64,000 bases of DNA from Massospora cicadina (GCA_022478985.1 JAKSZP010012200.1:1-64000); one strand, 5' to 3'; counted from the stretch's first letter, positions 1 through 11,486 are shown. The notes: a model not told the origin generated them from the sequence alone. Program-made: numbers and translations.

Positions 1-590
1 GTGGTCCCCAACATCGCAGGATGTCTTCAAGGCAGTAAAGTGCACCCTGCTGTACACATCTGTTCTTTGCCATGTTGACCTCATACTGAGTTCATTGTGG
101 CTTCTGATACCTCCAACTACGCCATAGCGGCAGCCCTATTACAAGTAGGCAAATATGTAATAGAGCATCCAGTGTAATATTTTTTCTTATAAGATGTCTT
201 TTCCAGAGTTAAATTATGCAGTATATGATAAAGAGTTATTAGTAGTGGTTGAGGCACTGAATTATTGAGTCATTTAATTGCACAGCTCATCCTAACACTT
301 CTGCATATGTATGAATCACCTTGCCTTGTTGACTATCGCGCACCTCATGTCTTGACCCTACAGCAAGCCCTCTGGCATGAGACCCTAGCCCAATTTGTAT
401 TTTCCTATGAGTTTACTAAGGGCAAGGAGAATGGTTTGGTGGATGCTTTGAGCGCAACCCTGCACTAGCTCCCTATCCTTAGGAGGTAGAGATGCATAGT
501 ACCCATTTGATGATTCCAACAAGTAAGTTTGTCTCACCTTCCCTCTCTCTTGGCCAACGGGCCAGCGCTTGCTCCTTTGGAAAATGCAAA
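1..590 (+). pseudogene. Chromovirus A pol fragment: end of RT and RNase H
   Basis: The translation matches elements B and C from the RT/RNase H junction (VFKAVKCTLL) through the RNase H core (FPELNYAVYDKELL, then VVVEAL) to KENGLVDAL. RNase H would remove the RNA strand during reverse transcription inside the virus-like particle. Stops and at least two frame shifts break it. The aspartate-bearing first RNase H motif is degraded compared with B. The fragment ends where the LINE entered, at the sequence matching the B peptide LENAEEYSMF. Only the 3' half of the RT/RNase H region is in the window. Confidence 0.8.
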
Positions 591-605
591 GGAATATGTT
601 ATGTT
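591..605. repeat. Target site duplication, left copy (LINE insertion)
   Basis: GGAATATGTTATGTT here and GGAATATGGTATGTT at 5883-5897 match at 14 of 15 bases. In element C the same site is unduplicated (around 42480), so the duplication arose when the LINE inserted. Confidence 0.9.
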
Positions 606-660
606 TTTAAATTTATTGCGGGGAAGGCCGACCATGGGATGGACACTTCCAAATATGACT
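606..660 (-). other. LINE 3' tail shared with SINEs
   Basis: Read on the minus strand the last about 50 bases run TGTCCATCCCATGGTCGGC, then CTTCCCCGC, then AATAAATTTAAA. The same pattern (CC, one or two bases, TGGTCGGC, a short C/T-rich stretch, then AATAAATTTAAA) ends the SINEs at 50.2 and 55.3 kb and the ORF1-only element at 55.7 kb. In LINEs the 3' tail is where the reverse transcriptase recognises its template. Confidence 0.8.
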
Positions 661-699
661 CAGAAGAGACAAAACCTAGTACCAGGGGAGGCACCCCAG

Positions 700-3600
700 A
701 GAAGCGATGCTATCTCTTGTTGTCAGCGGGAACGCCACTTATGTGGAAGGGGAGGTAACGTGTGAAGGGGCCGTAGCCACAATTGAGCACGTGTGGAGGA
801 AGGGGTCTGATTTGATGAACCAGACTGGGAACCAGGAGAAGACCAGCTGTCAGCGATGCAGTGGGAGGTATCCAAACATCCACGCTTGAAAGTGGTCCTC
901 CAGATGAGACCGGAATCTGTAGACAGCTTCTGGGAGGGTGGGGGTGGAGCCTGCGATGGCATCCAAGACAATCGTGTGGATGGTCCACATGGCGATTGCA
1001 ACCACCAAAGCACGGAGGGAGGGTGGAAGGGAGGAGGCCATTGATAGAGCAAACATATCTCTTGACAGATTGAAGGGATGCGTTTGATCCTGGCCCAAAA
1101 GACGTTGAACTTCGCGCCATATCACTTTAGAGGTAGGGCACTTCTCCAGGCGGTGGAACAGCGTTCCATACTGGCCACACACGACACAGGATGAGTGTAA
1201 AGCGTTAGAGCGTCAGCAGTACGATACACCCACCTCAGGCAGTGCCACACATGGGAGCGGACTTGAGGCTGCAACAGAGGATGGTGTACGTATTTCCAGA
1301 TAGTTTTTTGGGTCTCAATGGAGTAAGGGATGTCCATCATGTCCAGGTAGTCCACCCTGGATAGGACATGGGGCCGAATGGGGATCACGCCATCATGGAT
1401 GGGTAGCCCCTGTACCTCTTGTGTGAACTGAGGAGAGGGGCGGCCTCTTTGGGTTGTATGTCCGCTAATATGAATTCTCCACTCAGCGCTCCGCATGGAG
1501 AGTAGGATTTGTTTGTAGTGGGTTTTAGTCCCGTGAGGACCTGTGGCCGATGTGTGTGATGTGAGGTATTTTTCAGGGAGTGGGGGTTCAATGGATTGTT
1601 GAGGCCCAAGGCGCGGGAGAAGTTGGAGCAGGCTGCGCGGGACCAATGTTGGGAGGGGAGTGTAGGCGCGGTGATGGCCGCAATCCAGGTGCTCAGGATC
1701 TTGGCAGCATGGGCTTTAAAGTCAAGCAGGCCCATGCCACCATGATGATGAGGGCCAAACATGACCTCTAGCCGCACTGTGGAGGGCGGCCTGACCAAAA
1801 CCATCCTTGAAGCAAGGCATACAAGGATTTTAAGAAGTTTGGGGAGAAGGGGATGGCGTGGGCTCCGAACCAGACTTTGGAGAGGAGCATAGAGTTGGCT
1901 AAGACAACCCTGCCAGTAAGGGAAGTAGGGTGGGCTCTGAGGGAGGCGATTCGCTTCGTCATGTTGTCCAGAATATGGCACTCCATTACTGCTGACGCGT
2001 ATCCGCCTGCCTCCATCCACACGCCCAGATGGCGTACCAGTCCTATGGTAGGGCGTGGCGCGAAGGGGAGCACCAGTGGAGCAGTGTGGGTTGAGTTAGT
2101 AGGGCGAGGACGTGGGCAAGCAGTTGGGCTGGGTTGGGAACTAATTGCTGGGGTCCAGTAGTTCTGAAACTGACCAAGGAGGATGATTTCGGTTTTGAAA
2201 GCGTTCAGTGCCGCGTTGCTTACCCGGGAATACTCCTGGATGAGAGCTTCCAGCGCGCGTGTATCTTAATTATTAGATACCCCAACCACACAATCATCTG
2301 CAAACGCCATTATCTTGACTGGGGCTTGGCCTGGCACATGGACCCCAGTGAGTTGGGCATTCACATTTCGCAGTAGTGGGTCAAGGATGAAGTTGTATAA
2401 GAGTGGGCTGAGGGAATCCCCTTGTCGCAAGCCCCTTTGAGGGCGGACTACTTCCATTAGAAAGCCTGGGCCATGCACTGCCATTGTTGCAGATTCCTTG
2501 AGCAGCATCACCCAGTTGAAGTGAGGGGGTAGGCGGAATTGATGGAGGCAGGCCAGAGGTATTCCCAGTTTAAACTATTATAGGCCTTTTGTTGGTCCAA
2601 AAATACAAGTGCCCCAGAGGCTGTGGACTGACATACATTAGCCACATAGTGCACGTTATCCCAAATCGACCTTCTGGGGATGAAACCAAATTGTTCTGGG
2701 GAGATGGTGGCAGATGCTACAGTCCCTAAACGGTTTGCCATAATTTTTGTTAAATTTTGGTGTCTGTGTTTGTTAGAGAAATGGGGCGCCAGTTGGCTTA
2801 GTCTGAATTATCACCTTTCTTGAAGAGTGTGATTGTAAAGGCCTCATGTCCTCCTGGTAGGAGGCGCATTTCCAACAGGCTTTGGTTAAGTGAGGCGAGC
2901 AGCAATGGGGATATATATTTGAGATAGTTTTTATAGAGCTCATATGGAATACCATCTGGGCCTGGGCATTTTTGGTTTGGCGCACCGCGAATGGCTGTCC
3001 ATAATTCGTTTGGAGTAATCAAATTCATTATTTCTGGGCATCAGAAAATGGTGCGGATGTGGGCTTGGTCAAGAAATTCCGCCACTTCAGCTGGCTGAAT
3101 TGGGTCAGATCGGTACAACTCAGAGTAATACTTTTGCGTTTTGATTGCCACTTCAGCCAGTGTATCTGCAATGGAATTATCTGATCTTTGCACCTGTGTG
3201 CAGGCCACACTCTGGCGTGGTGCGAAAATTTTTTAAAGAAATGTGCGGTGTACTTGTCACTTTTTGTGATGTGTGTGGCCCTGTACTGAACCCAAACCTG
3301 ATGTTTGTGTTGTCTTTCAAGTGCGTTGAGGTGGGCGGCTGCCTCCAACCACTTCTGGCCCCATGCAGAGCTGTATCCTGTAACTGGGATGTTGGACTCC
3401 AAATGTGCCAATTCTGCCAGAGCACATGAGATAACCGCCAATGTGGCTTGTGAGCATCTGGAGGAGAGATGGCGATAGTGGTGGATGGTGTCATCTTTGA
3501 AAGTTGCCCATGTAGAAATGGGGTCCGCGCAAAATGGTGCAACAAACTTTTTTGCTAAAGTTGCCTCTTCCACCCACGTGGAAAATCCTGGCGATGCGAG

Positions 3601-4359
3601 CTCAGGGGGGGCGGATTTTGCACCAATGTGGGGCCTTAGCAGCTGTGACAGGTAGGTGGTAGGTTAGAGATACCAGCTGATGATTAGAGAATTCCATTTT
3701 TGTTGTTTTGAAGTGGGAGATATGGGGTTGTAATTTCGCCAGCGTTAGAATGAGGTCGATGTGGGTCATGGACCTCAATTGGCCATTGTGGACATGGGGA
3801 TGCATCATGTTTTGAGCAGCAGGGCATGTTGTGGCAGCACATCCATTAACCTGAGGGTGGCCTTTAGAACGCGAAGTTCTACGTGACCCTGGGGGGCATG
3901 GGGTGAGGAAGACCACTGGTCCATTGGTGTGTTTAGCCAACAGTTCATATTGGCAACTATGAAAGGGTGTGGGGGTAATGGGAGGGATTTGACCGATGAG
4001 AAAAATTCCTGATGCTCATGTGCACCATTTGGGGCATAGATGTTGACAATTGCGTGCGCTACGTCAGCCCACGAGAAAGTGACAACTAGCACTTGGCCAT
4101 TTAGGAATGTTTCTGAGGATAAAAAATTTGAAAAAGTTGTTTTTCTTAATTAGCACCCCACAGTGCTTCATCCAAAAGGATAAGGATGGGAGGAGCATTG
4201 CTTTCCAAGTTTCCTCAGAACCTTGTGGACAGTGGGACTCCTGGATGGCCAGGATGTCCATAGTAAATTATGTTGTAAAAAACTCAGTTTCCTAGCCTGG
4301 GATGGGGAGGCCTTGAGTCCGGAGATATTCAACATCCCTAAAGTGAAGGTTTCCCCCAT
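700..4359 (-). pseudogene. LINE ORF2: endonuclease-reverse transcriptase
   Basis: Minus-strand ORF2 relic, about 1200 codons over several frames. It starts near 4359 (GETFTLGMLNISGLKAS) with the endonuclease motifs LAIQESH and, later, HIDLILT and FSNHQLVSL (about 4300-3640). The RT follows: KCPGPDGIPYELY (about 2960), QFGFIPRRSIWDN (about 2690), PQRGLRQGDSLSPLLYNF (about 2430) and FADDCVVG, whose ADD is the catalytic pair (about 2285). A thumb-like part contains GGMGLLDFKAHA (about 1720). A C-terminal zinc motif CVVCGQYGTLFHRLEKC (C-x2-C-x7-H-x4-C) lies near 1180-1130. The endonuclease nicks the target and the RT copies from the nick. At least four frame breaks and internal stops are present. 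ORF1 lies just upstream on the same strand. Confidence 0.9.
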
Positions 4360-4365
4360 CGCACC

Positions 4366-5779
4366 TTAGGTGTGAGGGGGTGGGCACCCGGGCCCACCAG
4401 CCTCTTCTAGCTCCCCATGGGCCTTCACAGCAGCGCGGGTGTTAGCAGCAACACTTTCAGAGTTTTTGTTGATTTTTGCAGAAAGAGTCATGTTGGCTTT
4501 AGCCTTCACTTTTTGTTTTCCCAATATCAGACAAATTTTTTGTGGTGCAGATGAGTTCAGTGCACCGTTGAGCAGGTCAAAAGAATTTTTTTCAGTTGGG
4601 ATGGGTCCCAAGTTGGTTTCAACCGGAGCTTAGGTGCAATAATTGGGTGAGATCAAATCTCCCATCAGATCCTCAGATTGAGTGGCCCGCTTGGAATAGG
4701 CTTCCTAATCTGATTGGTTGATGGATTTTTGAGTTGCTTCCGCCGCGAAGGTTTCCATGTCCTCCTGGCGTTGTAAGTGTGGGATAGCGGTGGTAGCTTT
4801 GGCCGCTTCCTTGGCCGCAGCCCTATGGGCCTGCTTGGCCTTCTTCCACTCTTTCGGGGAGATGGGCTTTACCAATAGGTAGCAGCCTTGTGCTCCCCAC
4901 GGGAAAGCCTCCCTGGTGCTTGCGGTTGGTTTGTAGTGCGCCTCTCCACTGGCCATGGCTGCCGAGGGGTGCTCTTGGAATGTGACGCCCTCCTTGATGG
5001 GGCATGCATGCGCCTTATGGCCGAACGCGTCACAGTGGGTGCAAATGGGGGTGCGCTGTCCACTGTCACCTGGAATGGGTGGGTGGTATGCCCTGCCATA
5101 TCAATAAAAGTGGAGTGCGGGATCTGGGTTAGGTCCTTCATGATCTCCTCAGTTGGGGTCAGAACTGCAATGGCTTTGCCGGTGCACAGGTGTGGCATCA
5201 GCTTGAAGCGTTGCATTTCAAAAGATTGTATTTCTCCATATACAGCAAGACCATCTTTCAGGTGTTGTTCCAAAATGTCACGTTTTACCATAGTAGGCAA
5301 AAAGTCAAACGTGAGGAAAATTTGGTTTGATTTTGTCCATCTGGTGCATTTAGTTTTGATGACCCATTGCCCTTTGGGGAGGTCGACCACTATGCGCACC
5401 GCTGCAGCCTCGTCTGCTGCCATTTTGCTTTTGAAACCTAGGTCCAGCCAACCGCATGACATGGAGTGAGGTGCAACGTACACCGCGGTCAGGAAAATTG
5501 TGTGCACATCTTCACAAAATCTTTCCCCTAAGGCCGTTTTTGGATGTCCAGAAACGTGCAGACTTTAAATTCCACCGACAAAAGTGGCTGGGAGTGTGGC
5601 GTGTTGATGTACTGGTTGCATCAAGCTTGCCATGCGAGTATCTCCGTGGAAATAGTGACTGCCAGTTTTTTAAAATTTTTGTCAATTCCGCCAGATTCTC
5701 CGGGGCATTTTTGAACATTGGAGGCCGCGGGTCTTCCACCTGCTCCTCTTACCTTGCTTGCCCAACTGCTCCCTGACAT
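4366..5779 (-). pseudogene. LINE ORF1: nucleic-acid-binding protein with zinc knuckle
   Basis: Minus-strand ORF1. A likely start is the Met at 5779 (MSGSSWASKV), followed by a frame break; the longest clean stretch is 5507-4869. It contains a fold-like segment GWLDLGFKSKMAADEAAAV that parallels GYFDIGFQTEEDAAAAV in the ORF1-only element at 55.7-57.6 kb. A zinc knuckle CTHCDAFGHKAHAC (C-x2-C-x4-H-x4-C) lies at 5002-5043. A lysine/alanine-rich region follows (KAKQAHRAAAKEAAKA), then a C-terminal part ending near 4366 just before ORF2. The family role is to coat the LINE RNA. The RRM-like assignment of the middle segment is an inference from the pattern only. Confidence 0.8.
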
Positions 5780-5882
5780 GGGCGCAGACTAATCTCCTCT
5801 GTGAAATTATCAAACTAGATTCAGTCTTGAATTGAATATGTTGCAAAAGTGATTGCAACGAGAAAAAAAAGTATTTTGACCT

Positions 5883-5897
5883 GGAATATGGTATGTT
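5883..5897. repeat. Target site duplication, right copy (LINE insertion)
   Basis: GGAATATGGTATGTT, a 14/15 match to 591-605. Chromovirus A reading resumes directly after it. Confidence 0.9.
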
Positions 5898-7409
5898 CAT
5901 AAAGGTAGTCTTTCCCAGCCTTTGTCATCCGAATATACTATGGTCCTTGCTAAGAGCGCGTTGAATCAGGAGGATATTAGCAGGGGTTATCACTTAAAGG
6001 ATAAGATGGTTGGTTTCAGGGGCGCTTATTGGTTCCCGCCAGACCACTTCGCCTAAAAATCATCTGGGAATATATTACAGAATCACCGTTGGTTATCCTG
6101 AGTAGCGAAAACTCTAGAGATAATTTTACATAAATACAATTGGAAGGGGTTAATTGCACAGGTGGTCAGGTATTGTAAAGAGTGCCTGGTCTAAAACCAA
6201 ATGAAACCAAATCGCCAGCCACTAGTGGGGTTGCTTATACCAGTTTAAAATGTTGAAGGCCATTGGACTCCTTTATCAGTGGATTTTATTGTGAAATTGA
6301 CTGTATCTGATGGCTATGATGCCATTATGGAGTTGTTGGACCATTTTACAAACTTCACTCACTTTATTTCTTGCAAACCACAGTAACTGCGGCTGAGATG
6401 GATAAGATCTTTGTCACTTATGTATTTGCTCTTCATGGGGTCTTAAGAAATAATTAGTGCTTGTGAGCCCCAGTTTATCTCCATCTTTTGGGAAGAATTT
6501 TATATAACTCTGCAAATTTGTCCCTGCTGTTAGACTGCCTATCACCCCTAATCAGATGGGCAGACTGAACGAGTGAACCAGTGCCTAGAACAGTTCTTGC
6601 AGTGTTACACCGCCGCAGATCATTCAGATTGGGTTTCCCATCTCCCACATGGCCCAATTCAGTTATAGCAACGCCCAACATGCATCAATCAGTTGTTCCC
6701 CCTTCTTCGCCAACTATGGCTTCAATCCCGCCTTCAACATGGAGCCCACTTGTGGAACCAAGGTTAAAGCGGTGGTTTACTTTTCCAAAAGGATCAAAAA
6801 AGTACACCAGGGGTGAAAACAAATTTATATGCAGCCATACATGCTTACAAGGAAAAAGCTGATGGTAAGAGACAAGTTGTACAAGCGTACAAGGAAGGAG
6901 ATATCGTGATGATAGATTCTAAAAACATTCCAATCAAGCAACAATGAAAAAAAACTGGGACTGAAGAGGATTGGGCCTTACTGCATTGTCAGAAAAGTGG
7001 GCCACGCCTCATACCAGTTGGATCTCCCCCTTGTTTCAATTCTTTCTTTAGTCTTCCATTAAAGCAAGCTTACATTGTTTGAGGTCCGCCCACCAGAAAC
7101 TCCTGCAGCTTATCTCGTGGATGGGGCGCCATAGAGAGAAATAGAGGAGATTGAAGCCTACAGTCAATTAAGAAGAAGACTCAATTATCTTATATCCTGG
7201 AAGGGATTCGACACAGCGAAGAGTTGGGTCTCAGCGCATGACTGCACCCATGCTAATAGTTAATTGAAGCATTCCATGAGTGTTTCCCAGAGGCTCAGGA
7301 TCAAAGTCCAAGCAAGCTGTTGCTGCCATTAAGTTGGCCCCTGCCCACAAAACTTTTCCTTAGCAAATGACTTGGGAGGGGGTGGAGCCCAAAAAAGAGG
7401 AGAGGGCAA
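5898..7409 (+). pseudogene. Chromovirus A integrase with C-terminal chromodomain
   Basis: Continues pol after the LINE. In frames recovered by comparison with B and C, the zinc-binding N-terminal part (LAKSALNQEDISRGYHLKD-like, then a CxxC near 6180-6190), the catalytic core (about 6260-6700) and the DNA-binding C-terminal part are recognisable. A chromodomain follows (REIEEIEAYSQLRRRLNYL, then ISWKGF, about 7135-7215). Chromodomains in this clade steer insertion to particular chromatin. The last codons run into the LTR, as in B, where the pol frame also reads into the LTR start. Numerous stops. Confidence 0.78.
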
Positions 7410-8231
7410 TTTCATGCTTACATGACTTAATTGAGGGTACCAACATCCAAGACAAGGCTTGGCGTCAGGAGGCCCAAAGGTCATGCTGCAGGACCTTCCT
7501 GACCTAAAGCACATCTTAAACAACGCTGGATGCAGGCCAGATATGCCCAGGTTGGTTCAGGTAAATTGCATAACACCAAGCTTCATGTTATGGTATTAGC
7601 GTTAAAATGGACGAGTTACCTTACAAACCACAACGGTTCAGTTTGACTGTTAGGAAAATGAGGTTTTGAAACCCGTACAATTTTTAAAATTTCCAACTTG
7701 GGTTGACCTTGCCTTAAATCAATAACCCGAATTTTGTTCAATTACTGGCTATATAAAGCTGCCTGATGGGAACGTGCACTTATTGGTGCACCTGGGCTTA
7801 GTACCATTTCAAAGGATTGATTGATTCCCCCAAAAATGTTTAAATAATATTTTTCAATAACAACCTTCCTCGTTGGTAGACTTCCCTTTAATAAAATACC
7901 ATGTTAGTTTTGAATTTTCCTTATGTTAACTTGGGCAAACCTGTGCATGGACCTCTTTGAGGAGATCTCATGCAACATTAGCCATGTTATTTGTACAAAT
8001 TTCACCCTTGCATCCGGTGCACAGCTGTTCCACTCTGGTCCTCTTCAAACCAAAGAACCCTTGCACTTCTGCCCAGAACACCGCTTGGATATGGACTCCT
8101 CTTTGGGGTCCACCTAAGTCTTACAGTTTTACGATATCTATTAATTTACACCACAGTGAACACCCTTGCCTTATGTTACAATAGCTCCCGCACCCTCTAC
8201 AGGGCTATCTTCATCTTATTACTGATGAAGA
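7410..8231 (+). mobile_element. Chromovirus A 3' LTR, first segment
   Basis: Begins TTTCATGC, the decayed form of the family LTR start TGTCATGG (44006). It matches the LTRs of C base by base in the same orientation, including the block TTGGTTCAGG near 7550 and the downstream block GGTCCACCTAAGTC. It breaks off at 8231, where a solo LTR is inserted, and resumes at 9124. Joined length is about 896 bp, against 886-889 for intact members. Confidence 0.82.
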
Positions 8232-9118
8232 TGTCAATAGAGTGTCTGTAACTCTCTCGTTCCCATCAAGGTGGTTTGGGATGCAAAACCACACTGCTAG
8301 GGAACTAGCCATCAAAATAATGGGAAACAAGGCACCATGAATGGTGCTAGTACAGAAGGGACACAAGGCAAGGGTGTAGAGTGCGGTATACAGTATTAGG
8401 TTTGTGAAAAACAGCAAAAATTGTGTGGACCCCAAAGGGAGTCCATAATAAAGTTAAATCGGTGCTAGGAGATTTGAGTGCCTTGATCTGGAGGGGACCT
8501 GAGCGGTTTAAGAGAGCACCTAAAACTTTTATTATTTGTGATAGTATGTAGTGGCCAACATAGAAGGAGATCTTCTCAAAGAGGTCCACACCCAGATTTG
8601 CCCAAGGAACCATAATTAAAACGTAAAAAACGGGAAAGTTTATTTGTGAAAAGTTGACTAGCAAGGATTGTTGTTCACAAAAATCATATTTAAACATTGT
8701 GGGGTAATTCTGGGTCTGCGGAATTGGGCACAAACCTTGAAACTCCAATAGGCAAATGCTTCCATCCAAATTAGTAGAATACACCAAATCTGTTTTCACT
8801 TGAGTAATCAATTGAATTTGTACTCTACCTGAATGCATAATTTTGTAACTGGAAAAAGTTTCAAACCCCCATTCCCCAATCAACTGAATTGAACTATTTT
8901 CATTAATTAAATAGCTCGTCCATTTTAATGGCTGGGCTTTCAAGGGGCTGGGCATTTTGCACCTCACTAGTACTAACCTGGGCATATTTGGCTTATACCC
9001 AGCGTTGGTCTAAGGTGTGCTTGAGGTCAGGAGGCCTGAAGTTTCCGCTTCTGGGCCTCCTGCCGCCCAGCCTTATACTTGGGGTTGGTGCCTATTATTA
9101 AGTCATTCAACCATGACA
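8232..9118 (-). mobile_element. Solo LTR of the chromovirus family, inserted in a sibling LTR in opposite orientation
   Basis: 887 bp, from TGTCAATAGAG on the plus strand to CCATGACA. In element orientation it reads TGTCATGG inward on the minus strand. Flanks GAAGA (8227-8231) and GACGA (9119-9123) match at 4 of 5, fitting a 5-bp target duplication. The interrupted LTR continues on the other side. There is no internal coding sequence, so the element was lost by LTR-LTR recombination. Confidence 0.85.
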
Positions 9119-9123
9119 GACGA

Positions 9124-9197
9124 GTTCCCTGGCGTTGGGTCTGTGCACTGTGCGCCACCTCAACAGGAACTGGAGAGTTATAGACACTCTCCTGATA
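9124..9197 (+). mobile_element. Chromovirus A 3' LTR, last segment
   Basis: Matches the last about 75 bp of the C LTRs (GGAGAGTTATAGACACTCTC, then CTGATA). The end CCTGATA corresponds to CCTGACA in the 5' LTR of C. Confidence 0.78.
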
Positions 9198-9709
9198 GAC
9201 CCTTCTGCTTAGCTAATAATTATTTGGTGGAACTTGTCTGTTTTTGCCTCATCATTAAGGCTCTGGCCAAATAAACTCTATTTGACAAATTGACTATATA
9301 AGTTTAAATTCCCCTTCAGCAATTAAAATACAATCTGCAGAACTAAACATGACTTATTGGCCAGTCATACCGATTTCTTGACAAGGGGTATCATCAAAGA
9401 ATAATTTGCTTAGTGAGAGCTATTGTGATGTTAGTGAAGTTTTCTGTTGCCTAATCTGCGCAGAGTAAACCCCTAGAGTAGCAAATCGGCCTCTAGATTC
9501 AAGCAATCTGAAGTCAGCGTTCTGACTTTCATGCTCATTATAGGAGTTGCGCCATTTAGTCTCTATCTTTGATCAGAATAGTTATCCTAGGAAAAATGAC
9601 AATGATGCAGTTATTCAGGTGTATCACTGAAAGGATTCCACTGTACTCCTGGTGAGGAGGGAGAGTAAACTCCATACTAGAAACTGTACCCTGGAATTTG
9701 AAGTGCGCA
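9198..9709. other. Left flank of element N, probably the left end of element P
   Basis: No gene. Positions about 9385-9540 resemble 48749-48910 in the same orientation (shared blocks AGGGGTAT, ATCAAAGAA, TGTGATGTTAGTGAAG). This would fit paired LTR parts of P, whose gag begins at 26658 beyond N and whose pol ends near 48350. The match covers only about 155 bp, so the assignment is tentative. Confidence 0.4.
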
Positions 9710-10475
9710 TTTTTGGAATATTGGTTGACCATATTATCCATTTTGCTTGTTATATAGCATTTTGAAGGTTGGTAAGCAAAATATTTTTTGGCGATGATTG
9801 CTGACTAAATTATTGACTGTAATTAACCAAAGAGTAAAATCTAATGCATGGTTTCATTTAATGTTTCATTGAGGATCATCCTTAACAACGTTAAAATAAG
9901 TATTATGATGAGGGTTTGATAGCCAATAGTCAGATTGCCAGGAAGGATTGTTCAAACAGAGGAGCTGAACAATTAGAGCCATTTTTACGAAGATACTTAA
10001 GCTTTTAACACATTTTTGGCATAGCCAGTAGTAATAATCAGGTAACCTGCCTCCAGACCATCTGTTTACAGCTCCTAACACAAGGGGATGGCTGCCAATC
10101 TGTGAAAGGTTACACTACCGAGATACACTAAGAGGAGGGAATTTGCCATCAATTAGAAGTTAATCATAAGGGTCACAAGTTTTGGGAGACCAACCAGTTT
10201 ATTTTAAGAGAAGTATCTGATAATTTGTCCACCTTTTGTTTATAAAAATCTTACATTTTTATGATAATAAACAAAATTCAACTGAGATATTATATTTACT
10301 TCTAGATTGAAGATTAAGGGAATACATGTCCCTAGTTGTTTTTCTCAAGTATAGTTCACTAGAGGGGATTTGTTGCCACTTATCATGAAGACTCAACCTA
10401 TTAAATTGTCACCAAACATTAGTATTTTTATTATTTTACAACCAACCTGTTCAGTAAACAACTCAAAAGTTCACA
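9710..10475 (+). mobile_element. Element N 5' LTR
   Basis: About 766 bp. Matches 25884-26657 over its length, for example the blocks GATAGCCAATAGTCAGATTG and AGTTTTGGGAGACCAA, and the end AAGTTCACA against AGTTTACA. The start is decayed (TTTTGGAATA against TGTTGGAAAT). Confidence 0.85.
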
Positions 10476-10477
10476 TT

Positions 10478-10493
10478 TGGTGCTCGCTACAGG
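10478..10493 (+). promoter_or_regulatory. Possible tRNA primer-binding site of N
   Basis: TGGTGCTCGCTACAGG starts three bases after the 5' LTR. A TGG start is what pairing with the CCA end of a tRNA requires. The tRNA cannot be named from sequence alone. Confidence 0.45.
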
Positions 10494-10499
10494 GGATTA

Positions 10500-11344
10500 G
10501 TTGAGTCTTATCAAATACCACCATGTCCTCTGTTCAGGGTGAGATTAAGCAGTAATAGAAGGAGCTGGAGAATGTGAATTAGATCATTTAATGTCAGCTT
10601 CTTAGGCCAATTTATTCAGAACAGAGAATCGCTTTATCAAGGTAGAAAAAGAAGGTAACCTTATTGCTGAAGTTAACAACGAGATATTTGGATTAAAATC
10701 TGAATTAGAGAAAAAATATTCAAAAGTAGAGAAGGATCTACTCCTGTTCAAAGTAGCGTTTCAAGACAAGGCTGGGGAAAATTGGCTAATATGAGAGAGT
10801 CATGGTCAGCTCCAAAAACAAGTTTAAGAGTTGCAAAAAATCAATGTACTTGTATTCATGTAGAAACTGAGATTGAGGACCATAACCTATATCAAGAAAA
10901 AAGAATTACAGGGAGCATTCCGCCTACTTGAAATATGCCAAGTGTCTATGCCACCATTTAGCGACAACCCTGACAACACACCAACTAAAGCTAGAATGGC
11001 TAGCTGTGCTGCTCATCATGCAAAAGAGCCTGTGGAAACTGAATAATTTTGGTCCACCCCAAAATTGCCAACCTTTCATCAGGGTAACTTTTTGGATTTC
11101 TTCAGATTGTTCAAAATGGCTAGTTTGGTTGCAGCGATGCCAAAAGGCCATTACTATTATCAATTGTCTATTTACCGCTTGCTTAAGCTTGGTATTATCC
11201 CATTTGTGAGGAGAGAATTGGTCATATAACGAGGCAAATAATGTGCTTATGAAGGAATTTAACAGTCCCAAACAAATGGGTACCTGATAGCAGGAGTCAT
11301 GGGAATAAAATTACAAAAAGATGAAAACCCTATGAGAATTTGCT
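10500..11344 (+). pseudogene. Element N gag, N-terminal part
   Basis: Gag (capsid) relic. The N-terminus is coiled-coil-like and lysine/glutamate rich (FIKVEKEGNLIAEVNNEIF, then LKSELEKKYSKVEKDL, about 10640-10750). A capsid-like stretch near 10925-11330 ends in EFA at 11344, where element M enters. When M and one copy of its target duplication are ignored, the same frame continues at 20905 as DHFYDEAQILMGANNLNNFG, a typical gag segment. Several stops are present. No homologue can be named beyond gag. Confidence 0.7.
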
Positions 11345-11349
11345 GACCA
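11345..11349. repeat. Target site duplication of element M, left copy
   Basis: GACCA, identical to 20905-20909. Confidence 0.92.
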
Positions 11350-11486
11350 TGTCAGGATTCCTGCACAAATCAAAAATATGCATGAGTCAGATGACAGAAC
11401 TAAACCCAACCAGTTAAATAGCTGAAACCAGTATCAGGGATAATCCCCAGATGATTTTCAATCCCAATCAATATTGGGGATGATCC
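11350..11486 (+). mobile_element. Element M 5' LTR, first segment
   Basis: TGTCAGGATTCCTGCAC onward matches 20306 onward (TGTTGGGATTCCTGCAC). It is interrupted by R and continues at 12922. Confidence 0.88.
11482..11486. repeat. Target site duplication of R, left copy
   Basis: GATCC, identical to 12917-12921. Confidence 0.9.

Larger units (their letters stand above)
606..5882 (-). mobile_element. LINE retrotransposon, near full length, minus strand
   Basis: A non-LTR retrotransposon of about 5.3 kb, 5' end at 5882 and 3' end at 606. Order on the minus strand: short leader, ORF1 (RNA-binding-type protein with a zinc knuckle), ORF2 (AP-type endonuclease, reverse transcriptase, C-terminal zinc motif), short 3' tail ending AATAAATTTAAA. 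It sits exactly between the two copies of a 15-bp target duplication in chromovirus A, so both ends are well defined. The gene order resembles fungal Tad-like LINEs; that clade name is an inference. Frameshifts and stops show it is now inactive. It is the best candidate for the machinery that moved the SINEs sharing its tail. Confidence 0.93.
1..9197 (+). mobile_element. Chromovirus A, Ty3/gypsy LTR retrotransposon, 3' part, twice interrupted
   Basis: The coding order is RNase H, then integrase, then chromodomain, then 3' LTR, all on the plus strand. The 5' half lies outside the window. The sequence is closely related to elements B (30925-36880) and C (38109-44891). The LINE at 606-5882 splits pol, and a solo LTR of the same family in opposite orientation (8232-9118) splits the 3' LTR. 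Joining across both gives the layout seen in C. Many stops and frameshifts show that it is dead. Confidence in family and orientation is high; the 5' end cannot be seen. Confidence 0.88.

Noticed and set aside
710..1180. Several overlapping open frames on both strands
   Set aside because: Shadow frames of the LINE ORF2 C-terminal region; only the minus-strand frame with the zinc motif is meaningful.
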